From Bacteroidales bacterium (GTDB taxonomy: Bacteria; Bacteroidota; Bacteroidia; Bacteroidales; UBA932), in contig JABUTP010000009.1 in NCBI GenBank assembly GCA_021443625.1, forward strand, positions 8,344 through 22,861: 14,518 bases of DNA, written 5' to 3'. The translations under genes and the position numbers were made by a program. Under the pieces are notes generated by a model. That model searched no databases. It was not told the DNA's origin and saw nothing but the letters and a program-made list of their open reading frames with translations. Shown here one piece after another: positions 1 through 6,440 of the stretch; the first letter of the stretch is position 1, and the number at the start of each line of letters is the position of its first letter.

Positions 1-933
1 CAGAACGCAACGGGCCGCTGGCTGACCACCCCGAAGCATTATGCTTACCTGAAGATTTCCGAAGGGTGCGACCGATCCTGTGCATATTGCGCGATTCCGG
101 GCATCCGCGGAAAGCACGTTTCCGAATCTGTGGAGACCCTGGTGGAAGAGACTCAGCGCCTTGCCCAGCAGGGGGTCAGGGAGTTGCTGGTAGTGGCTCA
201 GGACACCACCTTCTATGGTTTGGACAACTACCACAAACGGATGGTGGCCCCTCTGCTGCAACGTCTTTCCGAGGTGCGCGGCATTGAGTGGATAAGACTG
301 CACTACAGCTACCCCGCGGCCTTTCCGGACGACCTTCTGGATCTGATGGCAACCAACCCCAAAATCTGCAAATATATCGACATCCCGCTCCAGCATTCCT
401 CTACGAAGGTCCTGCAGCTGATGCGGCGATCAATTGACGGGAAGCAGACCAGGGAACTTATTGAAAAATTCAGGACCAAAGTTCCCGGAGTCGCCCTCCG
501 GACCACGATGATTGTGGGCCATCCGGGAGAGGGCGCGCGCGAGTTCGCAGACCTTCTGGATTTTGTGGAGCAGGCCCGCTTTGAACGTTTGGGGGCCTTC
601 ACATACAGCGAGGAGGAGGGGACCTATGGCGCAGAGAATTATAAGGACACAATTTCTGCAAGGGTAAAGCAGGAACGCTACAACCGCCTTATGGAGTTGC
701 AGAGCGGAATTTCGCTCGATTACAATCTCTCCCGGGTGGGAAGCGTGGAGCGGGTCATCGTTGATGACGTGGACAACGATGTTCTGGTATGCCGCAGCAG
801 CAGGGAATCGGTGGAGGTTGACGGGCAGATTCTGGTGAAGGCGCAACAGCCTTGCGGCAGACTGGTTGGCAGTTTTGTAAATGCAAGAATCACTGGTGCC
901 GACGAGTATGATCTGGCTGCCGAGATGGTTTGA
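1..933 (+). CDS. rimO: Ribosomal protein S12 methylthiotransferase RimO, 5' end missing
   Basis: This radical-SAM enzyme adds a methylthio group to a conserved aspartate of ribosomal protein S12 in the cytoplasm. The reading frame is open from the first base, so the gene begins upstream of the window, and the GTG at 130 is internal. About 310 residues are visible. The cluster-binding motif CDRSCAYC (Cys codons at 67, 79 and 88) holds the three cysteines that ligate the SAM-binding 4Fe-4S cluster. The core continues through LHYSYP, IDIPLQHSS and RTTMIVGHPGE, all typical of the methylthiotransferase family. The last 65 or so residues look like the C-terminal TRAM domain that grips the substrate. 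RimO is preferred over the tRNA enzyme MiaB from the IDIPLQH region and the general pattern, but the diagnostic N-terminal domain lies outside the window. The gene is followed by a weak terminator-like hairpin, so it is probably a separate unit from grpE. Confidence 0.9.
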   Translation, partial: QNATGRWLTTPKHYAYLKISEGCDRSCAYCAIPGIRGKHVSESVETLVEETQRLAQQGVRELLVVAQDTTFYGLDNYHKRMVAPLLQRLSEVRGIEWIRLHYSYPAAFPDDLLDLMATNPKICKYIDIPLQHSSTKVLQLMRRSIDGKQTRELIEKFRTKVPGVALRTTMIVGHPGEGAREFADLLDFVEQARFERLGAFTYSEEEGTYGAENYKDTISARVKQERYNRLMELQSGISLDYNLSRVGSVERVIVDDVDNDVLVCRSSRESVEVDGQILVKAQQPCGRLVGSFVNARITGADEYDLAAEMV

Positions 934-941
934 TGGTCCAC

Positions 942-965
942 AAAGTGACAAATTGTCGCTTTTTT
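942..965 (+). terminator. Weak intrinsic terminator after rimO
   Basis: An eight-pair stem (942-949 with 955-962, one G-T wobble) encloses a five-base loop and runs into a tract of six T at 960-965. Part of the T tract is used in the stem, and only about five pairs are not A-T closing pairs. It starts nine bases after the rimO stop, as expected for a terminator. It may be leaky, allowing some read-through into grpE. Confidence 0.5.
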
Positions 966-980
966 CGTTTGGCAGATTAT

Positions 981-994
981 TTGCCCAAGGGCAA
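981..994. promoter_or_regulatory. Palindrome TTGCCC-AA-GGGCAA upstream of grpE
   Basis: A perfect six-base inverted repeat with a two-base spacer lies 27 bases before the grpE start. The spacer is too short for a stable RNA loop, so a dimeric DNA-binding protein is the more natural reading. It is not the CIRCE element bound by HrcA. I found no convincing TTTG-N19-TAnnTTTG promoter in the 88-base gap, although TTTG occurs at 968-971 and at 980-983, the latter overlapping the palindrome. The function is inferred from position and symmetry only. Confidence 0.3.
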
Positions 995-1021
995 CTACAC
1001 AGCTTTTAAAATAAAGACATT

Positions 1022-1621
1022 ATGAAGAAAGAAGATAAATCGAAGAATTGCGCAGAACCCAAGGTGGCAGCCGAAGAGGCCGCACAGGCTGCATCTGCAG
1101 AAAATGCAGCGGAAAACGGGGGCGCAAATGCCGAAGCGCAAGCTGAAGAACAGCCGGAAGCCGCTCCGGCCAAAGAAACTGCTCCCTCTCCTGAGGAACA
1201 GATTGCAGCCCTGAATGACAAATATCTCCGCCTTGTGGCCGAATTTGACAACTTCCGCCGCCGTACGGCAAAAGAGCGGCTGGACCTGATAACTTCCGCC
1301 GGGGAGAACATCCTGAAGGGACTGTTGCCCGTTTTGGATGACTGCGAAAGGGCGATGCAGGCCCTGGAGAAGTCCAGCGATTCGGAGGCGGCCAAGGCCG
1401 GAACCGAGATGATTTACAATGGTCTGCTCAAATATCTCAAGACCTGCGGACTCGCCGAGATTGAGGCCGTCGGGAGTGATTTCGACACCGATTTCCACGA
1501 GGCCATAGCCCAGATTCCCGCCGGGGATGAGAAAAAGGGCAAGGTGGTGGATGTGGTCCAGAAGGGATATACCCTTTCGGGTAAGGTGATCCGCTTTGCG
1601 AAGGTTGTGATAGGTCAATAA
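1022..1621 (+). CDS. grpE: Nucleotide exchange factor GrpE
   Basis: GrpE releases ADP from the chaperone DnaK, resetting its substrate-binding cycle in the cytoplasm. The protein has 199 residues, a normal length for the family. Residues 1-60 are a low-complexity tail rich in Ala, Glu and Pro, followed by a helical dimerisation segment containing the family signature [12 protein letters not shown]. The C-terminal beta domain that contacts DnaK ends in [17 protein letters not shown]. The ATG at 1022 is preceded by A-rich sequence and no Shine-Dalgarno site, which is usual in Bacteroidetes. The gene is 11 bases upstream of dnaJ and surely cotranscribed with it. No CIRCE element is visible; a palindrome at 981-994 is the only operator candidate. 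Confidence 0.97.
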   Translation: MKKEDKSKNCAEPKVAAEEAAQAASAENAAENGGANAEAQAEEQPEAAPAKETAPSPEEQIAALNDKYLRLVAEFDNFRRRTAKERLDLITSAGENILKGLLPVLDDCERAMQALEKSSDSEAAKAGTEMIYNGLLKYLKTCGLAEIEAVGSDFDTDFHEAIAQIPAGDEKKGKVVDVVQKGYTLSGKVIRFAKVVIGQ

Positions 1622-1632
1622 TTATCAGGAAG

Positions 1633-2778
1633 ATGGCAGAAAAAAGAGATTATTACGAGGTGCTCGGTGTCGATCGCAATGCATCTGAGGAGGAGATAAA
1701 GAAGGCCTACCGCAAGAAGGCGATTCAGTATCACCCCGACAAGAATCCGGGGGACAAGACGGCTGAGGACAAGTTCAAGGAGGCAGCCGAGGCCTATGAC
1801 GTGCTGAGCAATCCCGACAAGAAGAGCCGTTACGACAGGTACGGACACGCCGGACTCGGAGGAATGGGTGCCGGTTCGGGCGGTGGCTTCAGTATGGACG
1901 ACATATTCTCCCAGTTCGGAGACATCTTCGGCGGGTTCGGAGATTTCTTCGGCGGTGGCCGCAGCCGCAGCACCGGACGCCGTACCCCGAGGGGTACGGA
2001 TATCCGCATCAGGGTCAAGGTCAGTCTCAAGGACGTGGCCCACGGCACGGAGAAAACCGTCAAAATAAACAAACTTGTACAATGCCCCGAATGCCACGGA
2101 AAGGGGGCGGCAAGCGAGGCCGACATCGTCACCTGCGACCATTGCAACGGAACGGGTATGGTGACCCGGATGCAGCAGACCCTTTTGGGCGCAATGCAGA
2201 CCACATCCCCCTGCCCCCATTGCGGCGGGGAGGGCAGGATAGTCAAGAACCCCTGCAAGAAATGCAACGGCTCCGGGCTGGTAAAGCAATCCGAAGAAAT
2301 ACAGTTCAAGATTCCCGCCGGTGTGGCCGAAGGGATGCAGCTCAACATACAGGGCAAGGGCAATGCCGCCAAGAGCGGGGGCATTCCCGGGGATTTGCTC
2401 GTTGTGATAGAGGAGGAGGCCGACAATGTTCTGGTAAGGGAAGAGAACAACCTCCTTTATACATTGTATATATCGGTACCCGACGCTATTCAGGGGTGTG
2501 AGGCTGAGATTCCGGCAGTTGACGGCAAACTCAAGATAAAGATAGAACCTGGAACCCAGCCCGGGCGTATGCTCAGGCTGAGAGGGAAGGGACTTCCCGA
2601 CGTCAACGGCTACGGAAACGGCGACCTGCTGGTTTTCATCCAGGTGTGGATTCCCAAGAAGATGGGCAAGGAAGAGAAGGATATGGTGGCGAAACTCGCC
2701 AAATCGGAAGACTTCAAACCCGACCCCAGTCCCGAGGACCGCAATTTCTTCGACAGAGTGAAATCGTTTTTCCGTTAA
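1633..2778 (+). CDS. dnaJ: Chaperone protein DnaJ (Hsp40)
   Basis: DnaJ delivers unfolded proteins to DnaK and stimulates its ATPase. All domains of a full-length type I DnaJ are present in 381 residues. The J domain (residues 1-70) carries the essential HPD tripeptide at 34-36. A Gly/Phe-rich linker spans about 74-110. The zinc-binding domain has four CxxCxGxG repeats starting at Cys151, Cys168, Cys194 and Cys208, which bind two zinc ions. The C-terminal substrate-binding domains follow. The gene lies 11 bases after grpE and 4 bases before the M23 peptidase gene. dnaK is not next to this pair in the window. Confidence 0.98.
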   Translation: MAEKRDYYEVLGVDRNASEEEIKKAYRKKAIQYHPDKNPGDKTAEDKFKEAAEAYDVLSNPDKKSRYDRYGHAGLGGMGAGSGGGFSMDDIFSQFGDIFGGFGDFFGGGRSRSTGRRTPRGTDIRIRVKVSLKDVAHGTEKTVKINKLVQCPECHGKGAASEADIVTCDHCNGTGMVTRMQQTLLGAMQTTSPCPHCGGEGRIVKNPCKKCNGSGLVKQSEEIQFKIPAGVAEGMQLNIQGKGNAAKSGGIPGDLLVVIEEEADNVLVREENNLLYTLYISVPDAIQGCEAEIPAVDGKLKIKIEPGTQPGRMLRLRGKGLPDVNGYGNGDLLVFIQVWIPKKMGKEEKDMVAKLAKSEDFKPDPSPEDRNFFDRVKSFFR

Positions 2779-2782
2779 GCGT

Positions 2783-4480
2783 ATGATCCGGGCAGCTAAA
2801 CGGTTGGTTCTTTCTGTCTGCGCGGCGCTCTTTTCGGCGGCAATGTCTGTCGGGGCGGGTGCGCAGGAGAAATATGGCTATCCGATGGAATTCCGCCCGA
2901 TTTCATTTTCGGGAACATACGGTGAGCTGCGCCACAACCATTTCCATTCGGGAGTCGATTGGCGGACCGGCGGCAGAACGGGGGAACCCCTTCATGCCAT
3001 CAAGTCGGGATGGATCTGCCGTCTCTACGTTTCGACCGGCGGGTACGGCAACGGCGTTTATATCCAGCATCCCGACGGCACAATGTCGGTCTATGGCCAT
3101 CTGGACAGATTCCGCGACGATGTTGCACGGCGGGTACTGCAGGAGCAGTATGACAGCAGGAGCTGGAGCGTCGATTTCGCTCTGGAACCCGACGAATTCC
3201 CGCTGGAGCAGGGGGAGGTCTTTGGCTATTCCGGCAACACGGGTTCTTCGGGAGGCCCCCATCTCCATATGGAAATAAGGCGCGAAGAGGGGAATCTCCC
3301 CGTTAATTATCTGGCGGAAGGAGTTTATCCCGTTACCGACAACACCTCTCCCAAGATTTGCAGGGTGGGGATTTATGCATATCAGGACAGTACCGGTATT
3401 CCGCAGACCCGCCGCATCAGGATGATAAACTCGCCCGAATCGTTCTCCGAGACGGTGCCGGTTCCCGAGATGTTCTATGTGGCCATAGACGCCGTGGATT
3501 TTATGGAGGGGACGCAGGCCAAACTCGCGGTGGAAACCTACAAGGTCTGGATTGATGACAAGAAAGTATATGAATTCAATATCGGCAACGTTCCTTACAG
3601 TGAGGGGCATTACTTTGCCTGCCTGATACAGAACGCGGAGAGGGGTGCGGACCTGGTCAAAACCTGGTGCGAGCCGGGCAACGGACTGATTCGCAGGATT
3701 GACGCCCCCGAGGCGGGCATAATCTGCCTCGAAGACGACAACCGTCACGTTGTCAGGATAGAGGTCAAGGACTGCTTCGGCAACAGTTCCGACTGCCGCA
3801 TTGCGGTCAGGAGGAGCGTGAATGCCGCTTCGATGCCCGCTCCCGCTTCAGATGCCGTTCCGATGTTGTGGTATGCCCCCAACATCTACATCAACGACAA
3901 TCTTTCCCTTTCGGTGCCGGTGGCGGCGCTGCCCCACTCCATATATTTCACCGCGGAAAGGCAGCCGATGATTGCGGATTCGTCAAACATCGTCTCGCCC
4001 GTCTGGCGTCTCGGCGATGGGTCGGACCTGCTGCTGAGTCCCGTCACCATCAGGTTCAACAGCGGTCATGTCGCCGATTCCCTGCGGCAATATCTCTATG
4101 TGGCCGGGGTGGGCGGAGACAATCATCTGTATTATGCCGGAGGCGGACAGGGGGACGGTTTCGTAGAGACATCGGGACATTTCGGCACCTATTGCCTGGC
4201 TCTGGACAGGGAGTCTCCCCAGATTTCCCCCAATGTTGCCGACGGGGCAAAACTTCCCGAGAACGGTCGGTTTTCGATAAATGTTCACGATGCGGCATCG
4301 GGCATCGGCAGTTACAGTGTCGAGTGGGACGGAGAGTGGATTCTATGCCATCTGCGCGGCGGCCGGATTCAGGTGTTTCCTGACAAGCGCCACAAAACTT
4401 CGGCGCTTCACAATGTTACGGTGACGGTCGCAGACCATGTGGGTAACAGCTCAACTCTGTCATTTGAACTTTTTTACTGA
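2783..4480 (+). CDS. Secreted M23 (LytM-type) metallopeptidase with C-terminal beta domains
   Basis: The protein has 565 residues. Residues 1-28 form a Sec signal peptide with basic, hydrophobic and small-residue parts, probably cut near AGA-QE, so it acts in the periplasm. The M23 domain covers roughly 35-175. Zinc ligands are expected at His55 and Asp59 (HSGVD) and His162 (HLH); His160 and His106 (YGHL) are the likely catalytic histidines. With all of these present it should be active, presumably on cell-wall peptide cross-bridges. An insert of about 30 residues separates YGHL from GYSGNTG. The remaining 385 residues look like beta-sandwich repeats, including stretches ending in D-x-x-GNSS near both the middle and the C-terminus. 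The gene starts 4 bases after dnaJ, which implies cotranscription with the co-chaperones. The exact substrate is unknown. Confidence 0.88.
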   Translation: MIRAAKRLVLSVCAALFSAAMSVGAGAQEKYGYPMEFRPISFSGTYGELRHNHFHSGVDWRTGGRTGEPLHAIKSGWICRLYVSTGGYGNGVYIQHPDGTMSVYGHLDRFRDDVARRVLQEQYDSRSWSVDFALEPDEFPLEQGEVFGYSGNTGSSGGPHLHMEIRREEGNLPVNYLAEGVYPVTDNTSPKICRVGIYAYQDSTGIPQTRRIRMINSPESFSETVPVPEMFYVAIDAVDFMEGTQAKLAVETYKVWIDDKKVYEFNIGNVPYSEGHYFACLIQNAERGADLVKTWCEPGNGLIRRIDAPEAGIICLEDDNRHVVRIEVKDCFGNSSDCRIAVRRSVNAASMPAPASDAVPMLWYAPNIYINDNLSLSVPVAALPHSIYFTAERQPMIADSSNIVSPVWRLGDGSDLLLSPVTIRFNSGHVADSLRQYLYVAGVGGDNHLYYAGGGQGDGFVETSGHFGTYCLALDRESPQISPNVADGAKLPENGRFSINVHDAASGIGSYSVEWDGEWILCHLRGGRIQVFPDKRHKTSALHNVTVTVADHVGNSSTLSFELFY

Positions 4481-4483
4481 AAA

Positions 4484-4500
4484 TTTGAATCAAATTCAAA
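4484..4500. repeat. Short AT-rich inverted repeat after the M23 gene
   Basis: TTTGAAT and ATTCAAA form a perfect seven-base inverted repeat around CAA, starting three bases after the peptidase stop. No T tract follows, so it is not a standard intrinsic terminator. It ends 16 bases before the -33 box of the rplS promoter. It could be a weak 3' stabilising hairpin or a protein-binding site; neither is shown. Confidence 0.35.
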
Positions 4501-4516
4501 CAGCTTCTAAAAAATA

Positions 4517-4547
4517 TTTGGTGAATAAAAAAAACTTTATACCTTTG
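4517..4547 (+). promoter_or_regulatory. Bacteroidetes-type promoter of rplS
   Basis: TTTG at 4517-4520 and TACCTTTG at 4540-4547 are separated by exactly 19 bases and match the known Bacteroidetes housekeeping consensus (TTTG-N19-21-TAnnTTTG) without mismatch. Transcription should begin near 4554, giving a 5' leader of about 67 bases before the rplS ATG. Confidence 0.85.
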
Positions 4548-4563
4548 CAGTCCCAATTGAAAA

Positions 4564-4604
4564 GCAACCTCTTGCGTGGATGGCTTTACGAGCCGCAAAG
4601 TTGC
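4564..4604 (+). promoter_or_regulatory. Candidate structured leader RNA of rplS (L19 autoregulation?)
   Basis: Three nested stems can form in the short leader. GCAAC (4564-4568) pairs with GTTGC (4600-4604), TTGC (4572-4575) with GCAA (4595-4598), and GGCT (4582-4585) with AGCC (4591-4594) around a five-base loop. The 5' side has bulges of three and six bases; the 3' side has one unpaired A. The asymmetric bulges resemble protein-binding leaders of ribosomal protein operons. Binding of L19 to its own leader is an inference. I recall L19 leader RNAs being proposed in other bacteria, including Flavobacteria, but have not compared them. Confidence 0.5.
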
Positions 4605-4621
4605 GCTAATAGTTTGAAATA

Positions 4622-4984
4622 ATGGATTTACTCAAAGTAGCACAGGACGCAATGGCCCAGGAGCCCAAGCAGTTCCCCAATTTTAAAGCCGGTGACACTG
4701 TAACAGTCACCTATATGATTAAAGAGGAAAACAAGGAACGTCCCCAGAATTTCCGCGGCGTCGTTATCCAGAGGCGCGGTGCCGGTCTCACCCAGACCTT
4801 TACCGTGCGCAAGATTTCCAACGGTGTCGGAGTCGAAAGGATTTTCCCTCTCTATTCACCCCTCATCAGTGCCATCGAGATCAACAAGGTCGGCAAGGTG
4901 CGCAGAGCAAGGATTTTCTACCTTCGTGAACTCACAGGCAAGAAAGCCCGCATCAAAGAGAAAAAGGTTAACATTGCCAAATAA
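4622..4984 (+). CDS. rplS: 50S ribosomal protein L19 (bL19)
   Basis: L19 sits at the interface of the two ribosomal subunits and helps form an intersubunit bridge. The 120-residue length and sequence fit the family: the beta-barrel section [10 protein letters not shown], then the hallmark [23 protein letters not shown] and the basic stretch [24 protein letters not shown]. The start at 4622 gives the standard N-terminus MDLLKVAQ and has A-rich sequence just upstream. The gene has its own promoter and a folded leader. It is followed 18 bases later by a tRNA gene with no promoter of its own that I can see, so the two probably share a transcript ended at 5113. Confidence 0.97.
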   Translation: MDLLKVAQDAMAQEPKQFPNFKAGDTVTVTYMIKEENKERPQNFRGVVIQRRGAGLTQTFTVRKISNGVGVERIFPLYSPLISAIEINKVGKVRRARIFYLRELTGKKARIKEKKVNIAK

Positions 4985-5002
4985 GGCTTTTAACTTCCAT
5001 AA

Positions 5003-5076
5003 GGTCGCGTAGCTCAACTGAATAGAGCACTTGACTACGGATCAAGAGGTTCTGGGTTTGAATCCCAGCGTGATCA
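5003..5076 (+). tRNA. tRNA-Arg (anticodon ACG)
   Basis: The full cloverleaf can be drawn. The acceptor stem pairs 5003-5009 with 5069-5075 (two G-T wobbles). The D arm stem is GCTC/GAGC at 5012-5015 and 5025-5028. The anticodon stem pairs 5030-5034 with 5042-5046 around loop CTACGGA, placing anticodon ACG at 5037-5039. The T arm stem is CTGGG/CCCAG around TTTGAAT. A5076 is the discriminator, and the 3' CCA is not encoded. ACG is expected to be edited to ICG by TadA so that it reads CGU, CGC and CGA. Confidence 0.96.
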
Positions 5077-5081
5077 CACGG

Positions 5082-5113
5082 CAGCCCGCAAGAAATTGCG
5101 GGCTGTTTTTTTT
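5082..5113 (+). terminator. Strong intrinsic terminator of rplS/tRNA-Arg
   Basis: A perfect nine-pair GC-rich stem (CAGCCCGCA at 5082-5090 with TGCGGGCTG at 5097-5105) with a six-base loop is followed by eight T residues (5106-5113). It lies five bases after the tRNA discriminator base and should end the rplS-tRNA transcript. Confidence 0.93.
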
Positions 5114-5141
5114 GTTCAAGTCATTAAATGTGCTAAATTCG
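5111..5141 (+). promoter_or_regulatory. Candidate promoter of the V-ATPase operon
   Basis: TTTG at 5111-5114 and TAAATTCG at 5134-5141 are separated by 19 bases and match the Bacteroidetes consensus with one mismatch (TTCG for TTTG). The -33 box uses the last three T of the preceding terminator. Transcription would begin near 5148, leaving a leader of about 106 bases before the atpE start. No better match was seen between 5114 and 5253. Confidence 0.55.
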
Positions 5142-5146
5142 CGCGA

Positions 5147-5206
5147 TTTTCATAAAATGCCGTGGAAGTTGTTGTTGTTTCCAAACCGGGCAGTCATTTA
5201 TGAAAA
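5147..5206 (+). promoter_or_regulatory. Candidate structured 5' leader of the V-ATPase operon
   Basis: A three-tier hairpin is possible. TTTTCATAAA (5147-5156) pairs with TTTATGAAAA (5197-5206), ten perfect pairs. Inside, TGCC (5158-5161) pairs with GGCA (5189-5192), and TGGAA (5163-5167) with TTCCA (5179-5183), closing a loop made of GTT repeats. The structure would begin almost exactly at the predicted transcription start. It may stabilise the 5' end or respond to a ligand or protein. I do not recognise it as a known riboswitch. Confidence 0.45.
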
Positions 5207-5253
5207 CAGACCAGAAAAATCAGATTATCACGATATAATTACAGTACAGCATT

Positions 5254-5868
5254 ATGCAGAACAAATTGCAAGAACTCACCGACAGACTTTACAACGAAGG
5301 TCTTGCCCGTGGAAAACAGGATGCCGAAACTCTTCTGGAAGAAGCCCGCAAAAAATCTTCCGATATCATCTCCGAAGCAAAGGACGAGGCAGCAAAGATT
5401 ATTGAATCCGCCCGCCGTGAGGCCGAAGCCCTGAAAACCAAAACCGAAGGTGACATAAAGATGGCCTCGTCGCAGGTTATGCAGCAGTTGCGCCAGCAGA
5501 TTGAGAAGCTGGTGACCTCTTCGGCGGTGGATGCTCCCGTCCGCGGTGCCTTGTCGGATTCGGACTACGTGAGCGAACTGATAGTTTCGGTTGTGAAGGC
5601 ATTCAACCCTGCAGAAGGTCTTGCAGTGCCGTTGGAGGTAATCCTGCCCAAGAGCATCAAGGATGCCACCGAGAACACTGTTGCCAAGGCCCTGTCATCG
5701 GCAGTCGCAAAGGGTGTCGAGTTCTCTGCCACAGACAGATTCGACGGCGGATTCAGGGTTGCCCCCAAGGGAGAAGGGTATTTTGTCGATTTTACCGACG
5801 AGAGCTTCACCGCCCTCATCAGCGAGTATCTCCGTCCTGCGACCGCTAAGATTCTTTTTGGCAAATAG
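5254..5868 (+). CDS. atpE: V/A-type ATPase subunit E (peripheral stalk)
   Basis: Subunit E forms the peripheral stalk that keeps the A3B3 head from turning with the rotor. The 204-residue protein has a helical, coiled-coil-prone N-terminal half rich in Glu, Lys, Arg and Ala (residues 1-90), then a mixed alpha/beta C-terminal domain with the segment GVEFSATDRFDGGFRVAPKGEGYFVDFTDESF, typical of the family. In other V/A-ATPases this subunit pairs with G/H, but no gene for that partner is visible here. It is the first gene of the operon, and a five-base gap separates it from the DUF2764 gene. The symbol follows the V-type naming used for these operons and must not be confused with the F-type c subunit. 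Confidence 0.9.
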   Translation: MQNKLQELTDRLYNEGLARGKQDAETLLEEARKKSSDIISEAKDEAAKIIESARREAEALKTKTEGDIKMASSQVMQQLRQQIEKLVTSSAVDAPVRGALSDSDYVSELIVSVVKAFNPAEGLAVPLEVILPKSIKDATENTVAKALSSAVAKGVEFSATDRFDGGFRVAPKGEGYFVDFTDESFTALISEYLRPATAKILFGK

Positions 5869-5873
5869 GCTTT

Positions 5874-6440
5874 ATGTCTGACTTTCCATACATTTTGGGA
5901 TGGCTGCCGTCGCTTGCTCTCGACTTTGAGAAGCACGGGTATGACTACAATGCCATCCGCGAAGGGATATTCCTCAGCTGCAGTGAGGAAGACCGTCGGC
6001 TTATCGAGTGGCTTGAAACGGGCTTTGACGACAGCCAGATAGGGGAGGATTTCTATCGCACATCTTCGAGATGCCGCAACAGGTTCATCCGCGAATATTT
6101 TGCATACGACCGGAATCTCCGCACAGAAAAGGTCGCTTTTCTGGCCAGGGAGGCCACCGATCTCGATTTTGATGAAAAGGATGCCTTGCGCAAGGCTTTT
6201 GCAATGACCAACATCATCGAGCGCGAAAAGGCGGTTGATTCCATCACTTGGGCCAAAATCGATGAAATAGTGGCCCTGGATTCTCTCAATGTCAATCTGG
6301 TTCTGGCATTTTTGGCAAAGTTCCATCTCATTTCACGCTGGAACAGGCTCGACAGCAAGACCGGTGCCGAGTTGTTCGCAAAATTCGTGGAGGAGATAAA
6401 CGACACTTACAACAGAAATAAAACAAGTCAAGAAATATGA
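5874..6440 (+). CDS. DUF2764 family protein of the V-ATPase operon
   Basis: This 188-residue, largely helical, charged protein has no signal peptide or membrane segment, so it should be cytoplasmic. It matches the general pattern of the DUF2764 family: an N-terminal FPYILGWLPSLALDFE and a central IEREKAVDSITWAKIDEIVALDSLNVNLVLAFLAKFHLISRWNRL region. The family is found between atpE and atpA in Bacteroidetes and Chlamydiae. Its stop overlaps the atpA start as ATGA, so the two are translationally coupled. Its biochemical role is not established to my knowledge. Because no subunit C (rotor socket), F or G/H is encoded in the operon, it may replace one of them, most plausibly C; this is inference from context. 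Confidence 0.8.
   Translation: MSDFPYILGWLPSLALDFEKHGYDYNAIREGIFLSCSEEDRRLIEWLETGFDDSQIGEDFYRTSSRCRNRFIREYFAYDRNLRTEKVAFLAREATDLDFDEKDALRKAFAMTNIIEREKAVDSITWAKIDEIVALDSLNVNLVLAFLAKFHLISRWNRLDSKTGAELFAKFVEEINDTYNRNKTSQEI

Noticed and set aside
2903..3748. A 281-codon minus-strand frame opposite the M23 gene
   Set aside because: The plus-strand frame has a signal peptide and complete M23 motifs. The antisense frame shows no family features or start context.
2783..4480. M23 peptidase as the FtsEX-activated division hydrolase
   Set aside because: It is in a different operon about 10 kb from ftsE and lacks the coiled coil typical of EnvC-like partners; both lying in one window is not evidence of a link.
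4437..4622. A 61-codon plus-strand frame across the rplS promoter and leader
   Set aside because: It overlaps the end of the M23 gene, a perfect promoter and the folded leader, and has no sequence suggesting a real protein.
5233..5239. TATAATT before atpE as an E. coli-like -10 box
   Set aside because: The Bacteroidetes housekeeping sigma factor uses TAnnTTTG, there is no matching -33 box upstream, and the site lies too close to the start codon to be preferred over 5111-5141.
5031..5405. A 124-codon plus-strand frame starting inside the tRNA
   Set aside because: It runs through the tRNA, the terminator and the start of atpE in another frame, so it cannot be a normal gene.
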